Shown in pieces: positions 1 through 9,503 of a stretch of 64,000 nucleotides of DNA. The stretch lies in the NCBI RefSeq assembly GCF_025370775.1, contig NZ_JAMXEX010000004.1:403532-467531 (forward strand), given 5' to 3'. This DNA is from Ancylothrix sp. D3o (GTDB lineage: Bacteria > Cyanobacteriota > Cyanobacteriia > Cyanobacteriales > Oscillatoriaceae). Under the pieces are notes generated by a model. That model had not been told where the DNA came from. It ran no database searches and worked only from the letters and a program-made list of their open reading frames with translations. How positions within the stretch are numbered: position 1 is the first letter of the stretch; each line of letters opens with the position of its first letter. Made by a program: the position numbers and the translations under genes.

Positions 1-279
1 TTCAGTTTCAAGTTTCATATCCGAACGCGGATAAGCCACACACAACAAAACATATCCTTCTGCTTGAAGTTCAGGACTTACACCCATACCCTCCGTCTGA
101 TCTACCTTTCCTTGGCCAATAATCTTAGCAGCACAAGTCGTACAAACCCCTGCATTACAAGAACTCGGCACATCTAAACCCGCCGCCATAGCAGCCTTAA
201 GAATAATTTGATTTTCGGCTACTTCAATCGTTTGGCTTTTACCTTGATGGACAATTTCAACCTTGTAAGTCTTCGACAT
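1..279 (-). CDS. 2Fe-2S ferredoxin, C-terminus cut by window edge
   Basis: The visible 93 residues begin MSKTYKVEIVHQGKSQTIEV and hold the plant-type [2Fe-2S] motif: SSCNAGVCTTCAAK (Cys-x4-Cys-x2-Cys) and a fourth Cys in VLLCVAYPRSD. Proteins of this family carry single electrons, in cyanobacteria from photosystem I to FNR and other soluble reductases. The length and the LLCVAYP tail fit a small soluble ferredoxin rather than a domain of a larger enzyme. The final residues lie beyond base 1. The start is the ATG at 277-279. The next gene is divergent, so the 160 bp between them should hold both promoters. Which ferredoxin paralogue this is cannot be said. Confidence 0.9.
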   Translation of the reverse strand, partial: MSKTYKVEIVHQGKSQTIEVAENQIILKAAMAAGLDVPSSCNAGVCTTCAAKIIGQGKVDQTEGMGVSPELQAEGYVLLCVAYPRSDMKLETE

Positions 280-498
280 AATTGTAGTGTTTCCTCGTGA
301 TTTATCAGGCGCTTAACGTGACTTTAAAACGGCCACCGGCAATTTTAACTGCTTACGCAACCGCCATGTTGAAAAAGACCCGACAGGTAGCGCGGTCAAA
401 TTCTCTGGTTTCTATTTTTCCACAATTGGGGACAAAAAGTGCCAACTCACCAAAACAACTGGCAACATGGAAGTAAGCGAAATAAATTTTTACCTTCC

Positions 499-1932
499 AT
501 GACTCAAACTCCAACTGCACACAATACAGATTATCCGAATCCGTTCTTAAACCTCAACTACGAGCCGGCAATCGAAACTTTAGGCGGCGACTATTTCGAT
601 ATAGTCACAGCCGCAGAATTTCCCCAGCATCTTTTGCGCTTTCGCAACGACGAAATTTTACCCATTTTAGGACTTGACCCCCAAGAAGTCACCGACGAGC
701 ATTTTATTCAAGCCTTCGGGCAATTTTGGGGTGTACGACCGTTTTTAGCACTACGCTATCATGGCTATCAATTTGGCGAATATAACCCGAATTTAGGCGA
801 CGGACGCGGCTTTCTTTACGGCCAAGTGCGCGGGACAGATGGCGAACTTTATGATTTTGGCACAAAAGGCAGTGGTCGCACACCCTATTCTCGTACTGCT
901 GATGGCCGGCTAACTTTAAAAGGTGGAGTCCGAGAAGTGCTCGCAGCGGAAATGTTACATCGAATGAAAGTTAAAACTTCGCGGTGTTTAAGTTTAGTAG
1001 AAACCGGCGAGCAATTATGGCGCGGTGATGAACCTTCCCCGACTCGTTCATCTGTAATGATTCGGTTTAGCCGGTCTCATATTCGGTTTGGAACCTTTGA
1101 ACGCTTACAATTTTTTAAGCGCAAAGACTTAATTCAAAAACTGCTCGATCACGTCATAGAATCTTACTATCCCAACCTTAAAGACTCGCCCGATAAATAT
1201 GCTGAGTTTTATGCAGAATTAGTGCAGCGAGTAGCGGAACTAACGGCGCAATGGATGGCAGCCGGCTTTTGCCATGCTGTATTGAACACAGATAATATGT
1301 CCATAACCGGCGAGAGTTTTGACTATGGCCCCTATGCCTTTATCCCCACTTATGACCCTAATTTCACTGCCGCCTACTTTGATTATTATGGCCGGTATAG
1401 CTATGGAAATCAACCAGGAATTTGCCGGCTGAATTTAGAAATGTTGCAACGTCCGCTTTCTGGAGTAATTGAGCAAAAAGATTTGGATAGCGGTTTAGCA
1501 AAATTTGAGGAATATTATCACCAAACTTATCGGCAACGAATGCTAAATAAGCTTGGTTTTGAAGAAATTTCTGGGGAATGGGGCGATGATTTGCTAAAGG
1601 CAACGATTCAGCTTTTAGCCGAAACGCAAATTAGTTATCCCGATTTTTTTGCGGAGTTAAGCCGGCAGTTTTCCCCTGAGTGGCGAGAGGATATGAATGC
1701 CATTTTTACCGAAGCTGAACCGGCAAACTTAATTCAACCTTGGCGAGAAATTTACTACCACAGTTTGCAGCAATTGTCAAGAGATGAACTAAATCAAATT
1801 AAGGAGACATTGAGCCGGTATAACCCAACAACAGTAATAATTCGCCCGGAAATTGAAGCAATTTGGAAACCGATTACCGAGGATGATAATTGGCAGCCTT
1901 TTTATGATTTGTTGAAGCGAATAAAAGACTAG
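499..1932 (+). CDS. selO: SelO/YdiU-family protein (pseudokinase-fold AMPylase)
   Basis: Family assignment rests on several conserved blocks: [22 protein letters not shown], the nucleotide-binding [15 protein letters not shown] segment, [17 protein letters not shown] and the metal-binding [26 protein letters not shown]. SelO proteins have a protein-kinase fold with flipped ATP and transfer AMP to Ser/Thr/Tyr of target proteins, linked to redox stress. The open frame extends upstream to a GTG at 439, but the extra 20 residues are polar and unlike the family, so I chose the ATG at 499 (477 aa). Neither start has a strong ribosome site. The divergent neighbour is a ferredoxin. A 12-bp inverted repeat follows the stop. 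Family is secure; substrate is unknown. Confidence 0.88.
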   Translation: MTQTPTAHNTDYPNPFLNLNYEPAIETLGGDYFDIVTAAEFPQHLLRFRNDEILPILGLDPQEVTDEHFIQAFGQFWGVRPFLALRYHGYQFGEYNPNLGDGRGFLYGQVRGTDGELYDFGTKGSGRTPYSRTADGRLTLKGGVREVLAAEMLHRMKVKTSRCLSLVETGEQLWRGDEPSPTRSSVMIRFSRSHIRFGTFERLQFFKRKDLIQKLLDHVIESYYPNLKDSPDKYAEFYAELVQRVAELTAQWMAAGFCHAVLNTDNMSITGESFDYGPYAFIPTYDPNFTAAYFDYYGRYSYGNQPGICRLNLEMLQRPLSGVIEQKDLDSGLAKFEEYYHQTYRQRMLNKLGFEEISGEWGDDLLKATIQLLAETQISYPDFFAELSRQFSPEWREDMNAIFTEAEPANLIQPWREIYYHSLQQLSRDELNQIKETLSRYNPTTVIIRPEIEAIWKPITEDDNWQPFYDLLKRIKD

Positions 1933-1939
1933 AACATCA

Positions 1940-1981
1940 AAACACAAGGTAGAGGAAAAAAACTTTTTGTACCTTGTGTTT
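1940..1981 (+). terminator. Hairpin downstream of selO
   Basis: A perfect 12-bp inverted repeat, AAACACAAGGTA (1940-1951) and TACCTTGTGTTT (1970-1981), encloses an 18-nt loop and starts 7 nt after the selO stop. There is no clean T-run after it, so it may be a weak terminator or an mRNA-stabilising hairpin. Confidence 0.5.
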
Positions 1982-2142
1982 GCCTGTTTGTCTTTTGGCT
2001 TAAAAAAACCCTTAATATTTCTCCTAAAAGACGTTTCCCTCTATCTAAAGATAGATAAAAGGCTTTAGGAACGCCCAACCCCTGCAAAAAGTTTTATGAT
2101 TTCATCAGCCCAAACAGCATTATTTACACCCCAGGGAGTATC

Positions 2143-2586
2143 ATGTTGCAAACTGTGTTGGAACAGCCCGAAAGTTACGAAAAAGTTCTTGATGTCTATG
2201 AGCGTGCGATCAACCTCAACCCTAACCACGCCAAAGCTTGGAATAACAGAGGGTTTCTCCTGATGCAGCTTGGACGCTATGACGAAGCCGTTGCAGCCTA
2301 TCACCGATCTTTAGCAATTAATCCCAAATATGCAAAAGCTTGGAATAATTTAGGGTATATTTATCGCAAATTGGGAAATTATCAAAAATCTCTAGCAGCT
2401 TATGACCGCTGCCTTGCCATAGATTCAAACTATGATAAAGCCTGGAATAATCGCGGTTTTGTGCTGATGCAGCTTGGTAAATATGCAGAAGCAATGACAT
2501 CTTATGACCGGGCTTTGATGATTAATCCCAATTACACCGCAGCCAAACATAATTTGGATACTTTATTGCAGGAAGTTGGCTTATAA
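2143..2586 (+). CDS. Small TPR-repeat protein
   Basis: The 147 residues are almost entirely tetratricopeptide repeats: three well-kept 34-residue units with the pattern KAWNN(R/L)G(F/Y)..(R/Q)LG.Y..A...YDR.L.I(N/D)P.Y, preceded by a partial unit. There is no signal peptide or membrane segment, so it is probably a cytoplasmic scaffold for protein-protein contact. An AGGGAG ribosome site lies 4 nt before the ATG. It converges on the 2594-4741 kinase, whose C-terminal TPRs resemble it, and the two stop codons are 7 bp apart. It may have arisen from that TPR region. No specific function can be assigned. Confidence 0.8.
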   Translation: MLQTVLEQPESYEKVLDVYERAINLNPNHAKAWNNRGFLLMQLGRYDEAVAAYHRSLAINPKYAKAWNNLGYIYRKLGNYQKSLAAYDRCLAIDSNYDKAWNNRGFVLMQLGKYAEAMTSYDRALMINPNYTAAKHNLDTLLQEVGL

Positions 2587-2593
2587 ATTTGAA

Positions 2594-4741
2594 TTAAATT
2601 TGCAATTTTTTAATTAAATTTAAGCTCTTGTTATAGCATTGTGTATTGCCTTTATCGATACAACTTTTGGCAGCTTTTTGTAAGTCTTCAATAGCTGAAG
2701 TATGTTCATTGATGAGGGCAAAAACTCGGCCTCGTTCGTAATAAAGATCGCCCGCTGTAGGCATTAACTGAAGGGCTTGGGAATAGTCAGCGATGGCTTT
2801 TTGGTAGTCGCTGAGTTCGACATAAATTCTGGCGCGGTTTGTCCAAGCGTCAGCATCGTTTCGATTGAGGTTAATTGCTCTCGTAAAATCAGTAATTGCC
2901 CCCCGTTTATCGCCGGTTGCTGTTCGCACTAAACCGCGATTAATGTAGGCAATGCTGTCATTTTTATTAAGACTAATAGCGCGGTTACAATCGTTCAAAG
3001 CTTTTTGATAGGCAGCTTTTTGATACTCAGCTAAACAGCGTTGTTGATAGGCCGGCCCGTGATTTTGATTAATGGTAATAGCTTGGCTACACTCATCAAT
3101 AGCAGCCGTAAAATTACCTAAATTCAAATAAGCAATACAGCGATTTGTATGAGTAACAGCATTGTTTAAACTCAAAACAGATGCGGGGGATGTTTCCTCC
3201 TTTAAACCCAATTGCAAAGCTTGAGTAAAGTCTTCAATCGCCGTCTTATTTTCGCCCATTGCCGACCGTACTAAGCCCCGATTATTATGAGATTCAGCAT
3301 CCTTGGGGTTAAGAGATATAGCACGGGTGCAATCTTCAATTCCCCGCTGGTATGCCCCCAAATGTAAATAAACTAAACAGCGATTTTTATAAGCATTTGC
3401 ATGGGTGGGTAGAAGTGAAATTGCCCGACTGCAATCAGACAAAGCATCTTCTAATTTTGATAAATGTAATTGGGCTAAACAGCGGTTATTATAAGCCTCA
3501 GCATCATCACTATTCAGGCGAATCACTTGAGAGTAGTCTTCCGCCGCACCCTGATAATCTCCAAGTTGGAAACGCACAGCCCCACGACTATTATAAGCCC
3601 CGGCATCATCGGGTTCTAAACTTATGGCTCGGCTGTAATCTTCCTGGGCTTTTTCTACTTCGCCTCGTTTAGCCCTTTCTATCCCGCGCCGATAATATTC
3701 TTCGGCTTTCATTTGAGTTTGATTGTGAAAAAGTAAGCCCAATCCTCCTAAAATTATCGCCCCAATTCCGCCTAAACAAACCCAACGTAAAAGAGTATCC
3801 ACCGGCCCAAAAGAAAACCATTCTCGCGTCGCCGAAAACTGTATTGGTTGCGGTGGCGTTTGGGGCATATCTATAATCGTTGTCGGTAGTTGAAAACCCT
3901 CAGCATCATCACACATTTTGTATAAATCTGTCAGGGCTTCCGCCGCCGAATGGTAGCGAAGATAACAGTCATCGTCAACCATTTTTTGCAAAAATATTGC
4001 AAATTGGTGGCTAATTTTTACTTGTTCTTGCCACAGAGATAATTCCGGGTTTTTTTCGGAAGGATTTTTAAGTTTTGGCAACTCTTTTGCGGTAACACCA
4101 GTGAGGGATTGAATCCCGATCATCCCCACTGCATAAACATCGCTATTTAATTGTGGATTACCTTGAAATTGTTCCAGAGGCATATACGCAGGAGTGCCGG
4201 TGGCAATTGTGCGGGGAATTTGCATTTCTAAGCCATCCTTAGCAATTTCTTTCACCGCCCCAAAATCAATTAAAACTAACTTGCGATCTGGCAATCGGCG
4301 GATAATATTTTTAGGCGTAACATCCCGATGAATCACACCGTGACTGTGAACAAAAACCAAAATTTCTAACAATTCTCGCAATAAATTAAGCGTGGCTTTT
4401 TCAGCCCAAGGTTTCCCCGCTACCAATTCCCTCACCAAACAGGGGCCCGGAATAAAATCTTCAACAATAAAAAAATCTTGTTTCGCTTCAAAATACGCCA
4501 AAAGAGTCGGGATTTGGTCATGTTTTCGTCCCAACTTTTCTAAAATTTGTACCTCTCTCTGGAACCGACGGCGCGCAGCTTGTAAAGACTTGGCACTATT
4601 ACGAGTTGGACGCAAATGCTTAATCACACATTGAGGATTTCCTGGGCGCCGTGTATCGATTGCTAAATAAGTTTTTGCAAACGATCCTTCCCCCAAAAAT
4701 TCGAGAATTTGATAGCGCCGGTCTAAAATTTTTCCAATCAC
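2594..4741 (-). CDS. Ser/Thr protein kinase with TM segment and TPR sensor domain
   Basis: Hanks-type kinase (about residues 10-275): Gly loop LGEGSFAKTY, Lys41 in VIKHL, catalytic loop HRDVTPKN with Asp140, DFG at 159-161, and PAYMPLEQ in the APE position. One membrane helix (around WVCLGGIGAIILGGLGLLF, near residue 325) separates it from about ten TPR units that run to the C-terminus. In this cyanobacterial family the kinase is cytoplasmic, and the TPR part is expected outside the membrane. It is the last gene of a three-gene minus-strand array and lies 76 bp after its neighbour. The catalytic residues look complete, so it is likely active; substrates are unknown. Confidence 0.88.
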   Translation of the reverse strand: MIGKILDRRYQILEFLGEGSFAKTYLAIDTRRPGNPQCVIKHLRPTRNSAKSLQAARRRFQREVQILEKLGRKHDQIPTLLAYFEAKQDFFIVEDFIPGPCLVRELVAGKPWAEKATLNLLRELLEILVFVHSHGVIHRDVTPKNIIRRLPDRKLVLIDFGAVKEIAKDGLEMQIPRTIATGTPAYMPLEQFQGNPQLNSDVYAVGMIGIQSLTGVTAKELPKLKNPSEKNPELSLWQEQVKISHQFAIFLQKMVDDDCYLRYHSAAEALTDLYKMCDDAEGFQLPTTIIDMPQTPPQPIQFSATREWFSFGPVDTLLRWVCLGGIGAIILGGLGLLFHNQTQMKAEEYYRRGIERAKRGEVEKAQEDYSRAISLEPDDAGAYNSRGAVRFQLGDYQGAAEDYSQVIRLNSDDAEAYNNRCLAQLHLSKLEDALSDCSRAISLLPTHANAYKNRCLVYLHLGAYQRGIEDCTRAISLNPKDAESHNNRGLVRSAMGENKTAIEDFTQALQLGLKEETSPASVLSLNNAVTHTNRCIAYLNLGNFTAAIDECSQAITINQNHGPAYQQRCLAEYQKAAYQKALNDCNRAISLNKNDSIAYINRGLVRTATGDKRGAITDFTRAINLNRNDADAWTNRARIYVELSDYQKAIADYSQALQLMPTAGDLYYERGRVFALINEHTSAIEDLQKAAKSCIDKGNTQCYNKSLNLIKKLQI

Positions 4742-4817
4742 AGGGATAACAATAATGAAGTTTTAAAGTATAGCTTTTTGATTTTTCTGGTAAATTGTAG
4801 AGAGAAAAACAAAGGTT

Positions 4818-7025
4818 CTACGGCAGCGTTTTAATTTGGTATTGAGCATCGTTATAGCACCCTGTGTTTCCCTGATCTAAACATAACTTCGAGGCTTTTT
4901 GAAAATCGTCTTTTGCACCCTGTTTGTCGCCCATCCCTGCGCGAAGCAAACCTCTAGCATAATAGGCAGTATTATAATCGGGCTTGAGCCGAATTGCCTG
5001 GGTATAATCCTCAATTGCATTACGAAAATTATCCAAACCGGCATAAACGCCTGCTCGGTTACTATAAGCAATCGCATCACTAGGATTCACCCGAATTGCC
5101 TGCGAAAAATCATCAATCGCACCGGCTTTATCTCCCCCCGCCGCCTTTGCTAACCCCCTGTTACTATAAACTTTAGAATTATTCGGATTAAGAGAAATTG
5201 ACTGCGTGCAATCTTCTATGGCTTTTTGATATTGCTGTAAATTGTAATAAGCAATACAGCGATTTTCATAAGCCACCATATCCTTTTGATTTAGTTCTAA
5301 AGCTTTCGTGCAATCCTCTGTCGCTTTTTGATATTCACTTAAATTCACATAAGCGCCGCAACGATTACTATAAGCTTCTCCGTAGTCAGGCTTAATTTTA
5401 ATCGCCTCGCTATAATCGGACATTGCCCCTTGATAATCTGCCAAAAAAAACCTCGCTCTCCCCCGGCTATAATAAGCATCCGCACTCTGGGGATTCAGCC
5501 GTATTGCCTGCGTATAATCTGCAATAGCTCCTTGTTTATCTCCCGCCGCCGAATATGCTAAACCCCGGTTAATATAGGAAATTTCATTGTTTGAATTCCT
5601 GCGGATTGCTTCGGTATAATCTTCGATAGCCTTGCGATAATCTTTAAGCTCAAAATAAGCTCTCCCCCGCTTATAATAAGCATCCCCATCATTAGAATTA
5701 AGCCGAATTATTTGATTATAATCTTCAATAGCGGCTGGGTAATCTTTGAGTTCAAAATAAGCTAAACCTCTGTTATAATAAACATCATTCAGATTTCTAT
5801 CCAGGCGAACCGCCTTTGTATAGTCTTCAATAGCCGCCTCAAAATTTCCCTGATCATAATTAACATTACCCCGTTTATAATATGCTTCAGCATCGTTAGG
5901 ATTTAGCTGAAGGGCACGGCTTAAATCTTCCACTGCCCCTTGATGATCTCCCCGGATTTGTTTTTCACTGCCTTGAGTTTTTAAAACTGTGGCTTTTTGC
6001 GCGTCGCCGCCCAGCAAAGCCCAAATTACTGCTCCTACCAACAAGGCAGCTAAACCAAAAATAACCGGTTTTTTGGCAAAGGATTTTTTAACCTTATCAG
6101 GACTTTTTAAAGTTGTTTGTTCTCCTCCAAATCCGCTGTAAGTAAATTGGGTGTAATTGCCATAATTAAACAGGCTAGTAGTGTTAGGTTGATTGTAAAT
6201 AACATTGAGAGCCGCTAACACTTCATCCGCCGTTTGATAACGTTCTTCGCAATCATAAAAGATCATTTTGTCAACAATATCGGCCAATTGTTCACTCACT
6301 TGAGCGCGATGCCGCCAGAGGAATTCACCGCCATTATTGGCTGATTCTTGCAGTTTCGCTAAATCTTCTGTTGATAGGCCGGTCAGCCCTTGGACAGCAA
6401 TCATCCCCAAAGCATAAATATCACTGTTAGAAACCAAATTATTTTGCAATTGTTCCAAGGGTTTATAAGGCTGACTAATTACATCAGAATAAGACATCCG
6501 TTTTTGTTTACTGGAGGGAAGTTGAGACGTAATTTCTTTAATTGAACCGAAATTAATTAAAACTAATTTTTTATCAGAAGCGCGGCGAATAATATTATTG
6601 GGCTGAATATTGCCGTGAATAGTTCCAGAAGAGTGAACAAATTCGAGAATTTCTAAAACTTCTCGCACTGCACCCACCACTTTTTCTTCTGTTAAAGGTA
6701 CACCGGCCTCTAATTCACCGCTCAAAGCCTGACCATTAATAAATTCCTCAACTAAATAAAATTCGCGGTTTTCTTCAAAAAAAGCCAGCAGTTGAGGGAT
6801 GCGGTCATGCCGGCCCAATTTTTCTAAAGTCTCTGCCTTTTTTTTAAATAATAATTGAATGATTTGGTAGGTGCGCGGCGTATTGCTGGGGGGTCGCAGT
6901 TGTTTAGCCACACACTCAGGATAACCGGGCCGGTGTGTGTCTGCGGCCAGATAAGTCTGTCCAAATGCACTAGATCCGAGAACCTTAATAACACGGTAAC
7001 GCCGATCTAACAGTTGACCAATCAT
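4818..7025 (-). CDS. Ser/Thr kinase-like TPR receptor, predicted pseudokinase
   Basis: It has the same architecture as its two neighbours: kinase fold (about 10-275), a membrane helix (KKPVIFGLAALLVGAVIWALL, near 335) and about eleven TPRs. The catalytic motifs are altered. The HRD motif reads His137-Gly138-Asn139 (IHGNIQPNN) and DFG reads Asn158-Phe-Gly (LINFGS), so both the proton-accepting and the metal-binding Asp are replaced. The activation segment is also unlike the paralogues and lacks the GTPAYMP block. Lys41 and the Gly loop (LGSSAFGQTY) remain, so nucleotide might still bind. The frame is intact over 735 codons, which argues for a retained non-catalytic role, perhaps as an allosteric partner of the flanking kinases. 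Confidence 0.87.
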   Translation of the reverse strand: MIGQLLDRRYRVIKVLGSSAFGQTYLAADTHRPGYPECVAKQLRPPSNTPRTYQIIQLLFKKKAETLEKLGRHDRIPQLLAFFEENREFYLVEEFINGQALSGELEAGVPLTEEKVVGAVREVLEILEFVHSSGTIHGNIQPNNIIRRASDKKLVLINFGSIKEITSQLPSSKQKRMSYSDVISQPYKPLEQLQNNLVSNSDIYALGMIAVQGLTGLSTEDLAKLQESANNGGEFLWRHRAQVSEQLADIVDKMIFYDCEERYQTADEVLAALNVIYNQPNTTSLFNYGNYTQFTYSGFGGEQTTLKSPDKVKKSFAKKPVIFGLAALLVGAVIWALLGGDAQKATVLKTQGSEKQIRGDHQGAVEDLSRALQLNPNDAEAYYKRGNVNYDQGNFEAAIEDYTKAVRLDRNLNDVYYNRGLAYFELKDYPAAIEDYNQIIRLNSNDGDAYYKRGRAYFELKDYRKAIEDYTEAIRRNSNNEISYINRGLAYSAAGDKQGAIADYTQAIRLNPQSADAYYSRGRARFFLADYQGAMSDYSEAIKIKPDYGEAYSNRCGAYVNLSEYQKATEDCTKALELNQKDMVAYENRCIAYYNLQQYQKAIEDCTQSISLNPNNSKVYSNRGLAKAAGGDKAGAIDDFSQAIRVNPSDAIAYSNRAGVYAGLDNFRNAIEDYTQAIRLKPDYNTAYYARGLLRAGMGDKQGAKDDFQKASKLCLDQGNTGCYNDAQYQIKTLP

Positions 7026-7166
7026 TGAACACCCCGTCAGTATTTCAGATTTTAGATTTTAAATTAAGCGTTTTAACCTCTCCTCCCCAACCCCCTAACC
7101 CTGCGAGAGAAGGGAAAGTTTCTAGCGCCCAACTTGCAGACAAACGCCGCAGCCAGGCGCGATTTT
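7026..7166. repeat. Intergenic spacer with two low-complexity dispersed motifs
   Basis: The spacer between two kinase genes holds an AGATTTTAGATTTTA-type motif (about 7049-7063), the complement of the AAATCTAAAATC units at 14.7 and 25.6 kb. It also holds a CCTCTCC...CCAACCCCCTAA...GCGAGAG...GGGAAA block (about 7077-7112) that resembles one at 26.87-26.92 kb. I see no gene in it. Confidence 0.5.
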
Positions 7167-9323
7167 TCAGGATGATTTAAGTTTACTGATTTGCTGTTGC
7201 ACATCTCTGTAAGCATCAGGCCGGCCTTGTTCAAGATACAAACTAGCCGCCTTTTGCAAATCTTCCAGCGCACCGGCCTTATCACCCAATTTGGCACGGG
7301 CCATCCCCCGCTCAGCATAAGCCACCGCAAACTCAGGATTCAGGCGAATTCCTTGCGAATAATCTGCAATAGCACTCGTATAATCTTGGCCGTTATAATG
7401 CACAGCCGCTCGATTTCCGTAAGCCACCGCATCACTGGGATTAATGCGAATTGCCTGCGTATAATCTTCAATTGCCCCAAGACGGTCTCTAAAAAGCGAC
7501 CGAGCTAAACCGCGATTGCTAAAAGCTTTAGCATTATTAGCATTTAACCGGATCGCCTGTGTGCAATCCTCAATCGCTTTGCGATGCTCCCCCAAATTCA
7601 AATAAGCCACACAGCGATTTTCATAGCCTACCGCATCATCTCTATTTAACTCGATAGCCCGCGTACAATCTGCTACCGCTCTTCGCCGGTCTGCCAAATT
7701 CAAATAAGCCCCACACCGGCTACTATAAGCTTGATAATGCTTGGGATTTAACTCAATCGCCTTACTATAATCTGAGCTTGCCCCCTGATAATCTGCCAAA
7801 AAATAACGCGCCCTACCCCGACTATAATAAGCATCTGCATCCTCTGGCTGTCGCTGAATGCTTTGCGTATAATCGGCAATGGCTCCCTGTTTATCCCCGG
7901 CTGCGGAACGAGCTAAACCCCTTCCCAAATAAGCTTTACCATCATTGGGAGCCAATCGGATCGCCTCAGTGTAATCTCGGATCGCAGTTGGATAATCTTG
8001 CAGTTGAGAATAAGCCGTTGCTCGCTTATAGTGGGCCTGCGGATCATTGGGAGTCAGCTTAATAACTTGATCGAGATCCTCAATCACACCCCGCCAGTCG
8101 CTTTGCTGCGATTTTGCTTCGGCGCGGTTATAGTACGCATCTGCATAATTTGGGTTTTGCTTGATTGCTTGCGTGTAATCTGCAATGGCTTGTTCAAGTT
8201 CTCCCAAATCATAGTGAGCATTGGCACGTTTGTAATATAGTTCTGCATCCTTAGAATTAAAACGTAGAGCTTGCGTATAATCTGCAATAGCGCCTCGATA
8301 ATCGCCCTCTTGAGACCGATCTGCACCGCGTTTATAAAAGTCTTGTGATTTGCTTAGATCCGGCTTAACCCACAACCACACAAGCCCTACCCCCACTAAA
8401 ACCGCCGCCAAACCAGCCAAAATATAAGGCCGGCGCTGTTTCAAGAGGCTGGGGAGTTCGTATTGAGTCCGCATCGAGTACGCCTCGCCCTGGGGTTTAG
8501 CATGAGGTAGTTGGCTTAATTCTGCCAAAACTCGCGCCGCCGATTGATAGCGTCCCCCATAGTTGTGATGAATCATTTTGTCGAGGATGTCTGCCAGTTG
8601 GGTGCTGACTACGGTTCGCTGTCTCCAGAGGATTTTACCGTTGTGGGGATCTTGCAGTTTGGGTAATTCTCCGGCTGGCAGGCCGGTGAGTGCTTGTATT
8701 GCCACCATCCCCAGAGAATATAAATCGCTGCTATACTGTGGGTTTCCTTGAAATTGCTCCACCGGCATATAGGCAGGGGTGCCGGCGGCTATGGTCCAAG
8801 GTGCAGCGCTGTTGCTGATTTGCGAAGTAATTTCTTTAACTGAGCCAAAATCAATTAAAACTAATTTATTATCCGAAGCCCGACGAATTAAATTTGCCGG
8901 TTTGATATCCCGGTGGATGACACGGTTGGCGTGGACAAACACCAAAATATCCAGAACCTCGGTTAATAACTTGACAACCTCTGATTCTGGCAACGGTTGA
9001 CCCGGAATAATTTCTTGGGTTAAAGGATGGCCGGCAGTATATTCTTTGACCAAATAAAATTTGTTATTTTCGGCAAAAAATGCCAAAAGTTGGGGAATTT
9101 TGTCATGGCGGCCTAATTTTTCGAGAGTTTCGGCTTCGCGTTTAAACAGCCGGCTGGCTGCTTCCAAAGAAACAGAGGCGTTATTTGTGGGGCAAAGTTG
9201 CTTGACCACACAATGAGGCTCGCCCGGACGGCGTAGGTCTTCAGCTAAATACGTTTGCCCAAACGCCCCAGAGCCTAAGATTTCAACTATCCGGTAACGC
9301 CCATCCAGCACTTTACCTATCAC
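7167..9323 (-). CDS. Ser/Thr protein kinase with TM segment and TPR sensor domain
   Basis: First gene of the three-gene kinase array. Kinase domain: Gly loop LGSGAFGQTY, Lys41 in VVKQL, HRDIKPAN with Asp139, DFG at 158-160, and AAGTPAYMPVEQF. A single membrane helix (YILAGLAAVLVGVGLVWLWV, about 300-320) follows, then about eleven TPR repeats (residues 335-705). All catalytic residues are present. It is most like the pseudokinase downstream (141 bp away), with long shared stretches such as AETLEKLGRHD and IRRASD, so the two are probably a recent duplication. The first of these shared stretches lies just after the Gly loop. The divergent neighbour is the secreted TPS protein; the 180 bp between them carry a promoter-like element for that gene. 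Confidence 0.88.
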   Translation of the reverse strand: MIGKVLDGRYRIVEILGSGAFGQTYLAEDLRRPGEPHCVVKQLCPTNNASVSLEAASRLFKREAETLEKLGRHDKIPQLLAFFAENNKFYLVKEYTAGHPLTQEIIPGQPLPESEVVKLLTEVLDILVFVHANRVIHRDIKPANLIRRASDNKLVLIDFGSVKEITSQISNSAAPWTIAAGTPAYMPVEQFQGNPQYSSDLYSLGMVAIQALTGLPAGELPKLQDPHNGKILWRQRTVVSTQLADILDKMIHHNYGGRYQSAARVLAELSQLPHAKPQGEAYSMRTQYELPSLLKQRRPYILAGLAAVLVGVGLVWLWVKPDLSKSQDFYKRGADRSQEGDYRGAIADYTQALRFNSKDAELYYKRANAHYDLGELEQAIADYTQAIKQNPNYADAYYNRAEAKSQQSDWRGVIEDLDQVIKLTPNDPQAHYKRATAYSQLQDYPTAIRDYTEAIRLAPNDGKAYLGRGLARSAAGDKQGAIADYTQSIQRQPEDADAYYSRGRARYFLADYQGASSDYSKAIELNPKHYQAYSSRCGAYLNLADRRRAVADCTRAIELNRDDAVGYENRCVAYLNLGEHRKAIEDCTQAIRLNANNAKAFSNRGLARSLFRDRLGAIEDYTQAIRINPSDAVAYGNRAAVHYNGQDYTSAIADYSQGIRLNPEFAVAYAERGMARAKLGDKAGALEDLQKAASLYLEQGRPDAYRDVQQQISKLKSS

Positions 9324-9411
9324 TGCTATCCCTCAATGTGTCCTACTCGGATTGTCTTTCTTTCTGTATTTTAGAAACTGTGGGAACAGATAAAAATGGT
9401 CTCAATAATTC

Positions 9412-9440
9412 TTGACAAAGCCTTGTGTTTATGATATGGA
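9412..9440 (+). promoter_or_regulatory. Sigma-70-type promoter candidate for the TPS gene
   Basis: TTGACA (9412-9417) and TATGGA (9435-9440) are separated by 17 nt and lie about 60 nt upstream of the 9504 start codon. The -35 is a perfect consensus and the -10 is moderate. Confidence 0.45.
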
Positions 9441-9503
9441 ATTCAATACATCAGGGGAGAGATCGAGGCTGTATCCATTTCTATAAACTACAAATTATCA
9501 AGC

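Noticed and set aside
2594..9323. Long plus-strand frames within the kinase genes
   Set aside because: They follow the TPR repeat periodicity of the opposite strand and have no ribosome sites; they are shadows.
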